In this document: piece by piece, positions 49,330 to 61,190 of the stretch
Layout of the letters: the number at the start of each line of letters is the position of its first letter
Position numbering within the stretch: position 1 is the stretch's first letter
Notes under the pieces: model-generated
Told to the model about the DNA's origin: nothing
Seen by the model: only the letters and a program-made list of their open reading frames with translations
Database searches by the model: none
From: Tragulus kanchil
Taxonomy: Eukaryota > Chordata > Mammalia > Artiodactyla > Tragulidae
Reading direction: 5' to 3'
DNA: 64,000 nucleotides
Assembly (NCBI GenBank): GCA_022376925.1
Contig: JAIOJX010000032.1
Span: 203,418,939-203,482,938, forward strand
Made by a program: the position numbers and the translations under genes

Positions 49330-51429
49330 CTACAGAGCAGGCCAGCAGTCTGGAAATTCAGGTAAGAGTTGATGTTGCAGTTTTGAATTCCAACACTTAA
49401 AGGGGCCGGGCTGGAAACTCAGGCAGGATTTCTATGGTGCAGTCTTAAGAATTTCTTCAGGAAATCTGTCTTCAGATGTTCAGCTGATTAGATGTTGCCC
49501 ACCCACATCATAGAAGGTAATCTGCTTTACTCAACATCTAAATGTTACTTATGTCTAAAAAATACCTTCATAGCAGCATCTAGACTGGTGCTGAACAAAA
49601 CAACTGGTCACAATACCCTCTCCAAGTTGACATATAAATGAACCACCAAACAATAGTATTTGCAAGTTGTTATGATGATAAAATGAGTTAATACTTATAA
49701 AGCTCCTAGAAGAGGGCCTGATATGGAGTCCGCACATGAAACTGTGCTCAATAAATAGATATGTACATGAGCAAACAAACAAATTGGGGGTTGAACCCAG
49801 ATTTTCTCCCACCATGGTTCCCAAACTGCAGCCTGCTGGGCACTGGAGCCCATGCACAGAGGCGTCGTAGGATGTTTTAAATGTTCCAAGCAAACAGTCA
49901 GCATCTTCCCGTGTTGAGGAAATGCTTGACATCTGTCAAACACCATGGGAGCTACCAACCTGAGACAGTTCTCGGCTTCAGCATTAGACCATACGACATT
50001 CTTTGCAGAGGTACCCTATCTGCAAGAAGCTGGGGTTTCAGTGATGGTTATGATAAAAGTCAAGGCAGAACTGAATGAGGGTGGAGATGGTCAGTCTTAT
50101 TCCAAAGTCTGAGATGTACAGTGCTCCACAGGCACACATGTCCCATTGGTATGTGATTGCAGTTAACAATGAAATGAAATCATTTATTTATTTACTTATT
50201 TTTGAAATACAACCTTTTAAATTTAAATTTAGGTGGGACTTTCCCAGCAGTCCAGAGGCGAAGACTCTGTGCTGCAACACAGAGGGCCCAGGTTCAATCC
50301 CTGAACCGAACTAGATCCCACATGTCGCAACTAAGAGCTCCCATGGCGCAGCTAAAGTTTACATCCAATAGTGTTTACAAGGCTGGCTGAAAAATTTTTC
50401 TACAGAGCAGGCCAGCGGGGTCTGGAAATTCAGGTAAGAGTTGATGTTGCAGTTTTGAATTCCAACACTTAAAGGGGCCGGGCTGGAAACTCAGGCAGGA
50501 TTTCTATGGTGCAGTCTTAAGAATTTCTTCAGGAAATCTGTCTTCAGATGTTCAGCTGATTAGATGTTGCCCACCCACATCATAGAAGGTAATCTGCTTT
50601 ACTCAACATCTAAATGTTACTTATGTCTAAAAAATACCTTCATAGCAGCATCTAGACTGGTGCTGAACAAAACAACTGGTTACAATACCCTCTCCAAGTT
50701 GACATATAAATGAACCACCAAACAATAGTATTTGCAAGTTGTTATGATGATAAAATGAGTTAATACTTATAAAGCTCCTAGAAGAGGGCCTGATATGGAG
50801 TCCGCACATGAAACTGTGCTCAATAAATAGATATGTACACGAGCAAACAAACAAATTGGGGGTTGAACCCAGATTTTCTCCCACCATGGTTCCCAAACTG
50901 CAGCCTGCTGGGCACTGGAGCCCATGCACAGAGGCGCCGTAGGATGTTTTAAATGTTCCAAGCAAACAGTCAGCATCTTCCCGTGTTGAGGAAATGCTTG
51001 ACATCTGTCAAACACCATGGGAGCTACCAACCTGAGACAGTTCTCGGCTTCAGCATTAGACCATACGACATTCTTTGCAGAGGTACCCTATCTGCAAGAA
51101 GCTGGGGTTTCAGTGATGGTTATGATAAAAGTCAAGGCAGAACTGAATGAGGGTGGAGATGGTCAGTCTTATTCCAAAGTCTGAGATGTGCAGTGCTCCA
51201 CAGGCACACATGTCCCATTGGTATGTGATTGCAGTTAACAATGAAATGAAATCATTTATTTATTTACTTATTTTTGAAATACAACCTTTTAAATTTAAAT
51301 TTAGGTGGGACTTTCCCAGCAGTCCAGAGGCGAAGACTCTGTGCTGCAACACAGAGGGCCCAGGTTCAATCCCTGAACCGAACTAGATCCCACATGTCGC
51401 AACTAAGAGCTCCCATGGCGCAGCTAAAG
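49330..51429 (+). repeat. tandem direct duplication D15
   Basis: Copy A is 49330-50357 and copy B is 50400-51429, offset 1070 rising to 1072. The copies differ by transitions: ggtcac/ggttac, tacatg/tacacg, gcgtcg/gcgccg, tgtaca/tgtgca. That is the look of two haplotypes. The 42-nt filler 50358-50399 is a gapped, noisy version of 49212-49260. Confidence 0.95.
49650..49765 (+). mobile_element. MIR SINE 3' fragment
   Basis: 'gataaaatgagttaatacttataaagctcc' type text plus 'gctcaataaatag' is a MIR 3' half. Repeated at about 50722-50837. Confidence 0.65.
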
Positions 51430-51512
51430 ATCCCATGTGCCCAAGTGAAGATGGAAGATCCCAGGCACCACAACTAAGACCAGCTTCAGCCAAATACATT
51501 AAAATAATTTTT
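51305..51512 (+). mobile_element. CHR-type SINE
   Basis: Head 'gtgggactttcccagcag', body 'gatcccacatgtcgcaac', A/T-rich tail. Only its first 125 bases appear in the other copy (50233-50357), because that copy is cut by the D15 junction. Confidence 0.85.
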
Positions 51513-52139
51513 AAAATTTAAGTATGCTTTTTTTTTTTCACACGGCTAATCAGTTGTGGAAACAAAAATACTAAGAGTTGTTTAGACCTAACGACTTAAG
51601 AAACACAACTTCTAGGCATTTCCTTTGGCCAAAGGGTAGTGTGAAAAAATGAGTGAGACACTAAGAGTGCTGTGAACCAAGAACGTTTAGGAACCTTTGT
51701 TCCTTCTATTTCATCACATGTCTCATTATTGCACCTGATGCTTGTCCACCCCAAACATCCTGAAAGAGGACAGGAAGGGCAAGGAGCTTGGCGAGGCTTC
51801 ATTTACTCCATGACTGAAAAAAGCACTGGGTGGGGTGCTCCAGGCGAAAGCAGGCACTTGGCAGGTAGGCTAACGGGTCGCCCTGTCAGACCCCAGAGAC
51901 AAACCCAAATCCTGGCCCGCCTTTCCTCTGGGGCAGCATCTGGATGCTGCGCCAGGTCCCCTCCACCTCCCTTCCACCAGCAGGGTGAGGCTCAGCTGAA
52001 TGGCTCCATTCTTGCTAGAAAGGGGGCTGCCCACCATCCTGGGGCAAGTGGAGAGAAACCCTCCCTCCCTAGCCTCCCTGGCTGGGCTGGAACCTCGGAA
52101 GAGCTGCCGTGCAAGCCCCCCTGCCCTCCCCCATCTGCC
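51513..52139. other. intergenic, nothing recognised
   Basis: Unique sequence, becoming GC-rich rightward. Open frames here overlap on several frames and have no recognisable product. Confidence 0.5.
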
Positions 52140-52345
52140 AGTTAACGATGATGGAAGCTGCTGTCAGTGCGTGGCGACAGTAATAAACACTCTTCTTAAT
52201 AACACAGGGTGTACCTCTTATTAAAATGAATGGACTCCCACAGCGCAGCCTGGGGCCGCACGGCTGGCAGCCAGCCGGGGAGAGCAGCCCTCAACTGGAG
52301 CAGTTTATCTGCTGTAATTACTGGCAGGACGACACCGTGGGGGCT
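52140..52345. promoter_or_regulatory. candidate conserved non-coding element
   Basis: Single-copy repeat-free block with 'cagttaacgatgatggaagc', 'gtaataaacactcttcttaat', 'cttattaaaatgaatgg', CpG-rich 'gggccgcacggctggc' and 'ctgctgtaattactggc'. The mixture of CpG and TAAT words resembles the blocks at 23.7 and 28.3 kb. Inference only. Confidence 0.4.
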
Positions 52346-54263
52346 TCGCGGGGCAAGTGTCCTGGCCCAGGCTCAGCTCAGAATTCCATTCCCACCCTCA
52401 GAGATGTCCCCCACAGACCTCCCACCTAAGAGGGAGCCTTTCCACCTCCAGGAGTGTATAGACACACCTATTCAGAGTCATACCAATGTCCCTGGAGTTG
52501 ACCCAGGACCCCTCGAATGGGATACACATACCCGAGGCAGCAGAAAGCAGCAAGAGGAGCTGCCGTGTTCTCGGGGATGGCCCCATACCGCAAGAATGGA
52601 TGAGAAATAGGGGTCTGCAACTGAATAAAGTCACAGAGCAGCAGGGGTGCCGGAACCAGATGGTAAGCTACTTGGCAGTGTTCAGAATCACGGGGAACTG
52701 TAGAGACCTCAGGGCCTGCAACATCACAGCGTCACGGGCGCAGCTCTCATGGCACAATGGACGGCATTCAACAGCGTTAGAATTGACCATTTTAAGACTG
52801 GGTATTTAGAGTGTGAGAGGACCGTGTGACTGGCTGAGTGAATTAGTGAAGTAATCAAAAGTTCTGCAGGGGAACAGGATGAGTGTGAAGGCCTTTCTGG
52901 GCATTCAGGCACACCTGGAGATGTGAACACACACTCAGGCACACATATACACACACATAGGCACACACAGACACATATACATATTACCTGTAGATAGACA
53001 CACATATACGTAAACACACAGTAACACCTGCACAGACACATACCCATTCACAACTCACATCTGACATACCTCTTTTTCTGGCTTAGTTAATGTTAGAAAC
53101 ACATACATTGTCAGCTCAGGCAGGTGACCCCAGGGCCACTATCAGAGACCTTGCTTTTTAAGTTACTTTCCTCTTGAGAAGTGAGGAAAAGCTGCTTTGT
53201 GAATTCCCAAGAGAAGGTAAGACCAAGCGACTCGGGGAACCACAGCTTTCCTTCCTTGTGATCCCATTTCAGCCTGTGGCAGCCCAGCCTGCCCGGAACT
53301 TGGTTGAAGCTCCATCAAGCAGAGGCCCTGCCTGTGTTCCACTGAGCCCAGTGCTGCCTCACAGGGCCCTGGACATCCCTTCAGGACTCTCCACAAGGGG
53401 AGGCCTTCCCTCAAGGTAGTGACTTCCAACTCCGCAGGCTTTACAGGAGTTCCACTGGCAGAGGCAGTGGGGAAGCTGACAGAGACAGAGAGGGAATGCA
53501 CGTGTGTGTAGGTGGGGGAGTGTGCCTACAGCACAAGGAGGGCCAGAATTTCTACGCTGCAGTTGAAGCAGCTCTCCTTTTCCACCCTAGTACTGGGGCT
53601 ACACAAACTAATTTGACCAAAAGGTTTCATTTCTTACAAATACACAAAAAAGGAAAACCAGCACACTAGCCTGGAAACCACTGTATCTTGCTCATCTCAA
53701 TCCAAGCTGGCCATCAGAAGCTATGAAGATGAAATTTCAACTCATGAGACGCTGACAAAACCAGTCATTTCAGGCTTATACCAAGCATTTCCTCAGCACC
53801 TAGTGCACCTTAGAGAGGCCATCTCATCAAATGCCCCCAACAACCCTGCCATCATCTCCACTTGGTAAAGGAACTAGTAGACAACAGGACCAGGATCTAC
53901 TCCCAGCCTTCCTGACCCCAAACTCACGTTCCCAATCGGGGCACAGCACGGCCCTTGGTGGTAGCAAACATGTGGACTTGACTTCACCAGCTGACATGGC
54001 GACCAGCAGCGTTTCCCAGCCTGGTGCTCCTGGGAGTTGTTCCTCACAGCTGAGGTGCTGAGTGGGAGGCAGCCTCTCACACTAGGCGCCTACAGGTGAT
54101 GGTGGCTGCAGTCGAGGGGTTGGTCCCACACCTCACCGCCTGGCGGTACACTGCTTCTAAATTTGGATAGTCAGCCTGTATCTGGCCAACCCAGCTTCCA
54201 AGAATAACTAGTAAAGTTGGACTTAAAACCACAGTATATCTCACTTGGATGAACTTTGGGAAC
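52346..54263. other. intergenic with an AC-rich low-complexity tract
   Basis: Unique sequence with an imperfect CA/ACAT-rich stretch at about 52915-53045. Open frames on both strands have no recognisable product. Confidence 0.55.
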
Positions 54264-54446
54264 AGTGAAAGTGAAAGTGTTAGTCATTCAGCTGTGTCTG
54301 ACTCCTTGCAACCCCATGGATGGTTGTCCACCAGGCTCCTCTGTCCGTGGAATTCTCCAGGCAAGAATATTGGATGGGGTTGTCATTTCCTTCTCCAAGG
54401 GGTCTTCCCGACCCAGGGATCAAACTGGGGTCTCCCACATTGCAGT
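54264..54446 (-). mobile_element. Bov-tA SINE
   Basis: Reverse orientation: 'gtgaaagtgttagtcattcag', 'ctccttgcaaccccatgg' and 'gacccagggatcaaactgg'. The tRNA-derived head end is truncated. Confidence 0.85.
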
Positions 54447-54554
54447 CAGAATACTGTATTGCGTATTTGCAAGTCTCCAAGAGAGCAAATCTTGAAAGAT
54501 CTCACCACAAGAAAACAATCTGTAACTCTGTGTGGTATGGATATTAACTAGACT

Positions 54555-54670
54555 TGATCGTAGGGATCATTTCACGACACATACAATTATTAACAAATCA
54601 TCATGCTGTGTACCTGAAACTAACACAATGTGGCACGTCAATTATATCTCAATAAAGGAAAAGAAAGAAA
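54555..54670 (+). mobile_element. L1 3' end fragment
   Basis: 'gctgtgtacctgaaactaac', 'aattatatctcaataaagg' and an A-rich tail are L1 3' terminus text. The last part recurs at 55706-55760 by D16. Confidence 0.7.
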
Positions 54671-56801
54671 GTGGTGAAGATGTGTAGTTCCCCACAAGGA
54701 CAGATGGAATGGGGGATCTGGAAAAGCTGGGCCTGCAGGAAGGGTCCACAGAGAGGGTCGCAGGGGATCTGAGTGTCAAGCCTTCCACATCCGGTTCTGG
54801 TCCTCTGCCGCCACCATGCGCCCTGAGCCTCTCCCCACTCCCCAGATGACGGGCAGGTCTGTCGTCAGCTGAGGGTGGCCCTGCAGCAACCTCTCCAAAG
54901 TTAGCCCCTGTCCCCCTTTTCCTCTTCTGTTCCCTTCTTCCCCTGCTGCCCATGGTTTGGCCTCCTGACCTGAGCCACAGCTGGTATTCCCTCTGGTCCC
55001 GGGTCTCCACTGCGCTTCACGTGCCTCCAACTCTGAGAACCACCAAGTCAGAACAGAGCCAGTTCAAAACCGCAGCTCCCACCACAGTTCAGGTGGTTCC
55101 AGGACCAGCTTTTGGTAGTGGATGAGGAAGAAGCAGAGTCCAGAATTGAGTGATAGTAAACTGACATACCTTTGGTGCACTCCATGTCAAAACGGCTTGA
55201 CATCCACTGTTTCATTTCATGCTCAAAACAAAGCTATGGTGGTAGTGGGAGCCCATTTTATAGATGAGGAACCTGAAGCTCTGAGCAATCCCAAGATCCC
55301 AAGCTTTTAATCACGGAGTCAGGCTGCTCCTACTGCTCCTGGAGGAACCTAGATACCCAAGGGTTCCCTCCCATGAGGAAAGAGGACAGCAAGTGTCCTT
55401 TTCAGGGATGCAGTATAGGGACAGTGATGACGTCCGTCACCCCTTGCCGCCATCCCCGCTTGCACACTAGAGGACTCCAACGACCAGGCTCATCTTGAGA
55501 CTCTGGGTCTAAAGATGGCTAACAGACAGGCTGGCCACCGGACCACCCACGGCAGGCCCTGGGTGAGGCTTGCCATAAGCCCCACTGTGGGCCCCACCAA
55601 AATTTATGTCCAGGTGTCCTCAAGGGAGGCTGTCGATGGAACAGGAAGCTCTGAAGAAGGACATGGCACAGAAGGGCCGTCTCACCTGCTTCACACGGAT
55701 GACCATGAAACTAACACAATGTGGCACCAATTATATCTCAATAAAGGAAAAGAAAGAAAGTGGTGAAGATGTGTAGTTCCCCACAAGGACAGATGGAATG
55801 GGGGATCTGGAAAAGCTGGGCCTGCAGGAAGGGTCCACAGAGAGGGTCGCAGGGGATCTGAGTGTCAAGCCTTCCACATCCGGTTCTGGTCCTCTGCCGC
55901 CACCATGCGCCCTGAGCCTCTCCCCACTCCCCAGATGACGGGCAGGTCTGTCGTCAGCTGAGGGTGGCCCTGCAGCAACCTCTCCAAAGTTAGCCCCTGT
56001 CCCCCTTTTCCTCTTCTGTTCCCTTCTTCCCCTGCTGCCCATGGTTTGGCCTCCTGACCTGAGCCACAGCTGGTATTCCCTCTGGTCCCGGGTCTCCACT
56101 GCGCTTCACGTGCCTCCAACTCTGAGAACCACCAAGTCAGAACAGAGCCAGTTCAAAACCGCAGCTCCCACCACAGTTCAGGTGGTTCCAGGACCAGCTT
56201 TTGGTAGTGGATGAGGAAGAAGCAGAGTCCAGAATTGAGTGATAGTAAACTGACATACCTTTGGTGCACTCCATGTCAAAACGGCTTGACATCCACTGTT
56301 TCATTTCATGCTCAAAACAAAGCTATGGTGGTAGTGGGAGCCCATTTTATAGATGAGGAACCTGAAGCTCTGAGCAATCCCAAGATCCCAAGCTTTTAAT
56401 CACGGAGTCAGGCTGCTCCTACTGCTCCTGGAGGAACCTAGATACCCAAGGGTTCCCTCCCATGAGAGAAAGAGGACAGCAAGTGTCCTTTTCAGGGATG
56501 CAGTATAGGGACAGTGATGACGTCCGTCACCCCTTGCCGCCATCCCCGCTTGCACACTAGAGGACTCCAACGACCAGGCTCATCTTGAGACTCTGGGTCT
56601 AAAGATGGCTAACAGACAGGCTGGCCACCGGACCACCCACGGCAGGCCCTGCGGGTGAGGCTTGCCATAAGCCCCACTGTGGGCCCCACCAAAATTTATG
56701 TCCAGGTGTCCTCAAGGGAGGCTGTCGATGGAACAGGAAGCTCTGAAGAAGGACATGGCACAGAAGGGGCCGTCTCACCTGCTTCACACGGATGACCATG
56801 A
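54615..56801 (+). repeat. tandem direct duplication D16
   Basis: Copy A is 54615-55705 and copy B is 55706-56801, offset 1091, then 1089, then 1093. Indels: ggcacgtcaatt/ggcaccaatt, catgaggaaag/catgagagaaag, ccctgggtg/ccctgcgggtg, agggcc/aggggcc. The junction has 'accatga' microhomology and no filler. Confidence 0.95.
55225..55330 (-). mobile_element. MIR SINE fragment
   Basis: 'cccattttatagatgaggaacc' and following text are a reverse MIR piece. Repeated at about 56314-56420. Confidence 0.6.
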
Positions 56802-57649
56802 CATCACTCTTAGCAGCCGGACGACAACAACCGAAGGTACTGTTGCTTGAGGGCCCACCACAAACCAGGCCCTTGCTCTGATCGTCTGTGTCCCTGTTAC
56901 TAAAACTGTGATCCATTGGCATCACCTGGGGGCTAATTACCAACAAAGGCCCTCAGGCCCTACCCCCACCTTGCTGAGCGAACACCTGCCTTTGCACAGG
57001 ATCCTCGTGTGATTCACAGGCAAGGCCTTAACACCGGCTCTTATTCAGTCCTTGGTGCCATGTTCCCAGAAAATAGTGTTTTTTCTGTTCAGATTTCACA
57101 GATGAGGAGACTGAGGCCCGCCTGGGGTGGGGGGAGGGGTGGTGGTGGTGAATTTCATTGATCAAGGACAAGGGAAGGGAAGTGGTCGGAAGTTGACCTG
57201 AGGGCAATGTGACTTCAGGCCTAAGAAAGAGGCTACAGGAAGTTTATGAGCTGATTCTGATTCAGAGTTTTTGATTCTGGTGTTTTAGCCCGGCTGCCCT
57301 CAGAAGGACACCTGACGCTCCCGGGAAGCAGGAGGAGTTACTTGAGGGCTCCCGGGCCCTCAGCCTTGCCCCCTCCCTCACCCCGCGTCGGGGTTCCTCT
57401 AACGTGGGCACTGAGGCAGGCACTGGGAGGGCACCGCTCAGAGTGAACCGAGGAAGCGCTCTTACCTGCCCCCTCTTGCCGCTCCAGCTCTGTCCTCCTG
57501 ACACTCACAGGCAGCCAAAGGGCCCGCCTCAGGCCTGCCGTGTGAGCCCAGCTCCCAGGCAGCCAGAGACATCCTCTCCCCCGCGCGGGGGCTACAGCAG
57601 GAGTGTGGCCCCCCTGCCTCCCTCCGGAAGCCACGAAGCCCAGCAGCCT
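56802..57649. other. intergenic with MER5-like and MIR scraps
   Basis: 'ggcatcacctgggggctaatt' (about 56920) fits a reverse MER5A-type hAT remnant (about 56890-57040). 'cacagatgaggagactgaggc' (about 57097-57117) is a MIR scrap. The rest is GC-rich and without a recognisable gene. Confidence 0.5.
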
Positions 57650-57830
57650 ACCCAGCAGCCTCGCGGCCCGTGGGGCTGCGGCCCACGCCGCGTCTCATTC
57701 CGAACTCCTCGATCTCTCCTATTAGCTGAGATTGTAGGTTCGGAGCACAAACATCGCTGCCTGTCATTGCTGCCGCACGTCCTCCATCAGCCGGGAATGG
57801 TCTCGTCTCCTTCAATCCATCACGGAGGGT
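57650..57830. promoter_or_regulatory. candidate conserved non-coding element
   Basis: 'cctattagctgagattgtagg', 'catcgctgcctgtcattgctgccgc' type text with retained CpGs and no repeat similarity. It lies immediately left of duplication D17. Inferred. Confidence 0.35.
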
Positions 57831-58099
57831 TTCTAGCTCTCACTCTGTGAGCCCTTCCCCCAGCGCCTGGCCCAGGGGATTTGCCGCCCTGCCAGGTGGG
57901 AGGAGGCAGGAGGCAGGAAGCCCAGGGCAGGCACCTCTCAGGTGCTGAGCCCAGCAGCACCTGGACCACCCAGCCCCCATCCCGGAGCAGGCCTGCTGCA
58001 GGCCCAGGGGAAGCAGATGAGGAGGTGGGGGCCTCCCCTAACTCTCCCGAGGCCTGATGTACACTTGCTGCCTCCGGAGATGGAGTCACTGTGGTTAGA

Positions 58100-58235
58100 A
58101 TAGCAAATCCAGGGCCTTATCCCTGCGGGTTCTGACTCAGGGTATCTGGACTAGACCCCAAGAATCTGCATTTTTAACAGAGCTGCTCCATGTGATTCTC
58201 AGGCCAACGTTGAGAACCTTTGCTGATAGAGCCTC
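58100..58235 (+). mobile_element. MER5-like hAT remnant
   Basis: 'gaatctgcatttttaacag', 'gattctcaggccaacg' and 'gagaacctttgctgatag' follow MER5A order. Repeated at about 59178-59313. Confidence 0.6.
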
Positions 58236-58239
58236 TTAT

Positions 58240-58490
58240 CAGCTAGGATAGGCTGGCTGGCACTGTTGTAACAAAAAAACCCCATGCCCTTAGGGGCTTC
58301 ATACAATAACGGTTCACTTCTCAACGTCTCCGTGCCCAAAGCTAGCTGGCTGAAGGCTCCTTTCACTGAGGTTATTCAGAGAGCTGGCTGAGGAAGCTCC
58401 ACCAGACGGGATTTCTGTGATGGCTGGTGAGGAGCAGAGCTGGGGGGTCAAGCAGACAAGTACTCCAGCCTCAGAGCCACACCGAGGGCT
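58240..58490. mobile_element. ancient interspersed repeat, family not assigned
   Basis: 'ggctggctggcactgttgtaac' followed by 'cttctcaacgtctccgtgccc' resembles a diverged mammalian-wide repeat. Repeated at about 59318-59570. Confidence 0.35.
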
Positions 58491-58577
58491 TCTGCCCACA
58501 ATCCACTGGCCAGAACTGATCCTAGCACCTGGCCCGACTTTGAGGGCGTAGGGAGAAATAATCCTCTCACGTGCTGG

Positions 58578-58594
58578 GAGAGAGAGAGAGAGAG
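58578..58594. repeat. (AG)n microsatellite
   Basis: Short GA run, two bases longer in the D17 second copy (about 59656-59674). Confidence 0.8.
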
Positions 58595-59966
58595 GAATGG
58601 ATATGGGGGAACAGCCCGGGCTTTCCCCCTGGACGGCACTGAGGCTGAAAGCCTAGCCCTGCCTGCTGAGCCCACCTGACCCATGGCTGCAGCAGGCACA
58701 GCCAGGGAAGATGCACAGCACGAGGGGAAGGCTGGGCCCATCCTCTGTATCCCCAGCACTTCATCAACTCCGAAGTTTAGTCACATGCCTTATTCCATTC
58801 GTGATTCTTGAATTATTTATAAATGTATATTGTTTGTTATGTTATATTGTATTAGTTCACTTAGCTTTCAGAGCAGTTAAGCACATGGCACATTAGTTCC
58901 ATTCGATTGATTCGCTCTCACTCTGTGAGCCCTTCCCCCAGCGCCTGGCCCAGGGGATTTGCCGCCCTGCCAGGTGGGAGGAGGCAGGAGGCAGGAAGCC
59001 CAGGGCAGGCACCTCTCAGGTGCTGAGCCCAGCAGCACCTGGACCACCCAGCCCCCATCCCGGAGCAGGCCTGCTGCAGGCCCAGGGGAAGCAGATGAGG
59101 AGGTGGGGGCCTCCCCTAACTCTCCCGAGGCCTGATGTACACTTGCTGCCTCCGGAGATGGAGTCACTGTGGTTAGAATAGCAAATCCAGGGCCTTATCC
59201 CTGCGGGTTCTGACTCAGGGTATCTGGACTAGACCCCAAGAATCTGCATTTTTAACAGAGCTGCTCCATGTGATTCTCAGGCCAACGTTGAGAACCTTTG
59301 CTGATAGAGCCTCTTATCAGCTAGGATAGGCTGGCTGGCACTGTTGTAACAAAAAAACCCCATGCCCTTATGGGCGTCATACAATAACGGTTCACTTCTC
59401 AACGTCTCCGTGCCCAAAGCTAGCTGGCTGAAGGCTCCTTTCACTGAGGTTATTCAGAGAGCTGGCTGAGGAAGCTCCACCAGACGGGATTTCTGTGATG
59501 GCTGGTGAGGAGCAGAGCTGGGGGGTCAAGCAGACAAGTACTCCAGCCTCAGAGCCACACCGAGGGCTTCTGCCCACAATCCACTGGCCAGAACTGATCC
59601 TAGCACCTGGCCCGACTTTGAGGGCGTAGGGAGAAATAATCCTCTCACGTGCTGGGAGAGAGAGAGAGAGAGAGGAATGGATATGGGGGAACAGCCCGGG
59701 CTTTCCCCCTGGACGGCACTGAGGCTGAAAGCCTAGCCCTGCCTGCTGAGCCCACCTGACCCATGGCTGCAGCAGGCACAGCCAGGGAAGATGCACAGCA
59801 CGAGGGGAAGGCTGGGCCCATCCTCTGTATCCCCAGCACTTCATCAACTCCGAAGTTTAGTCACATGCCTTATTCCATTCGTGATTCTTGAATTATTTAT
59901 AAATGTATATTGTTTGTTATGTTATATTGTATTAGTTCACTTAGCTTTCAGAGCAGTTAAGCACAT

Positions 59967-61039
59967 TAGCCCGAGACCACAGTTAGTTTAAGGGAAGGAC
60001 TGAGGCTAGGGCCCGGGTGTTTGGGCTCCTAGTCCAGGATCTTTCCAGTCAGGTTCAGGCCAAGGCAGAGCCGGGAGAGGTTGGTCCCATGAACTCCATA
60101 CCTACTGGTTTGGGTTCCACCTGCCCCACTGGACTGGGTCCTGTGCTCTTCTAAGCCTCACGTTAGGTCTGCGAAGATCCAAGTCCACTTTCCCACCTCT
60201 ATGATGCTGCTGGCCACCTCAGAGTTAACTTTCTCTTCCATCTGTAGGAAAAGAGAGACTCCATCAGCCCCTGACCCCCAGCAATGTCTCTACTTGGGCC
60301 CACCTCTCCAACCCTGGCAGACGAAACACGTGCCAGGATTCAAGTTCAAGGCTAGTGGGATACTCACAAGTGAGTGGTGTGTCTGAGACCAAGCAAGGTT
60401 GCTGTGGGATGGTGGGCAGAGGGCAGGCATGGGGAAGACTTGTCCAGCCTTTGGGAAATTAAGGGGGTGGAAAAATTAGTCTAATCCAACTCCCATTTTA
60501 CTGTCTAGCTGTGGAATCCCAGTTTGAAAAGGAAAAAGGAACATCTGGTTACACAATCCACATTCTCGAATGTTCCTAGGTCTCCAGGAAACTGCGGAGG
60601 CCCACAGCAGCCCTGAAGCTGTTTTTAAGTGGGGCTGAGCGGGCCAGTTGGCCCAGGTGTGGGGTGGGTGCTCACCATAGCCAGTGCAGCGAAGAGACGG
60701 TCATGAACACAAGTGCTGAACTGTGGTCACTTTTATACTTTCCATCTTAAACGAGGCCCGTGCCCCCTCATGCATACTTTTTATTTTCTCCAGAGAAAAA
60801 TATACTATGGGGGATCAGGGATCCCCAGGTCTCTTAAAGAGTGTGTGTTGTCACTGAGCCCCTTGGCGACCTTCAGCCCCCATTTTGCCCCGTCTCCTCA
60901 TTTTGTACCCCACTCTCACCTCAGATACCCGAGGGCCGGGTGGAGAAGAATGAACTTGGGCCACTGACCACCCCCGGGATATACTTATGGGGTGTCTGGT
61001 CTCAGGTCAGGAAACTTCACAGAGGTTAGGGGAGAAGAG
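59967..61039. other. intergenic, nothing recognised
   Basis: Unique sequence without a recognisable gene or a named repeat. Confidence 0.5.
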
Positions 61040-61190
61040 GAAGAGATCGTTTTCGAGTTCAAAGACCTGGGATGGAGTTCCTGGGTCAATGATTTCCTAT
61101 CTGCGTGGTCTTGATAAATCTCTTATGCTTACTAACTTCCTTACCCATAAAATAGGACAATAATAACAGTCTGCCATCTAAGACTTTTCA
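61040..61190 (+). mobile_element. MIR SINE
   Basis: 'gttcaaagacctgggatgg', 'tatctgcgtggtcttgataaatctc' and 'acccataaaataggacaataataac' follow MIR order, diverged. Confidence 0.6.

Larger units (their letters stand above)
57836..59966 (+). repeat. tandem direct duplication D17
   Basis: Copy A is 57836-58886 and copy B is 58914-59966, offset 1078 rising to 1080. The AG microsatellite is two bases longer in B. Substitutions: cttaggggcttc/cttatgggcgtc. The filler is 27 nt (58887-58913). Confidence 0.95.

Noticed and set aside
52915..53045. AC-rich array resembling short spaced repeats
   Set aside because: It is irregular CA/ACAT low-complexity sequence without constant repeat and spacer lengths, so not an array of the CRISPR type.
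3333..59966. Real segmental duplication, a new transposon or a programmed amplification system
   Set aside because: Units share no sequence, termini or target-site duplications. Only their length is shared, and differences are mostly homopolymer indels. Assembly error is the simpler reading, although reads are needed to prove it.
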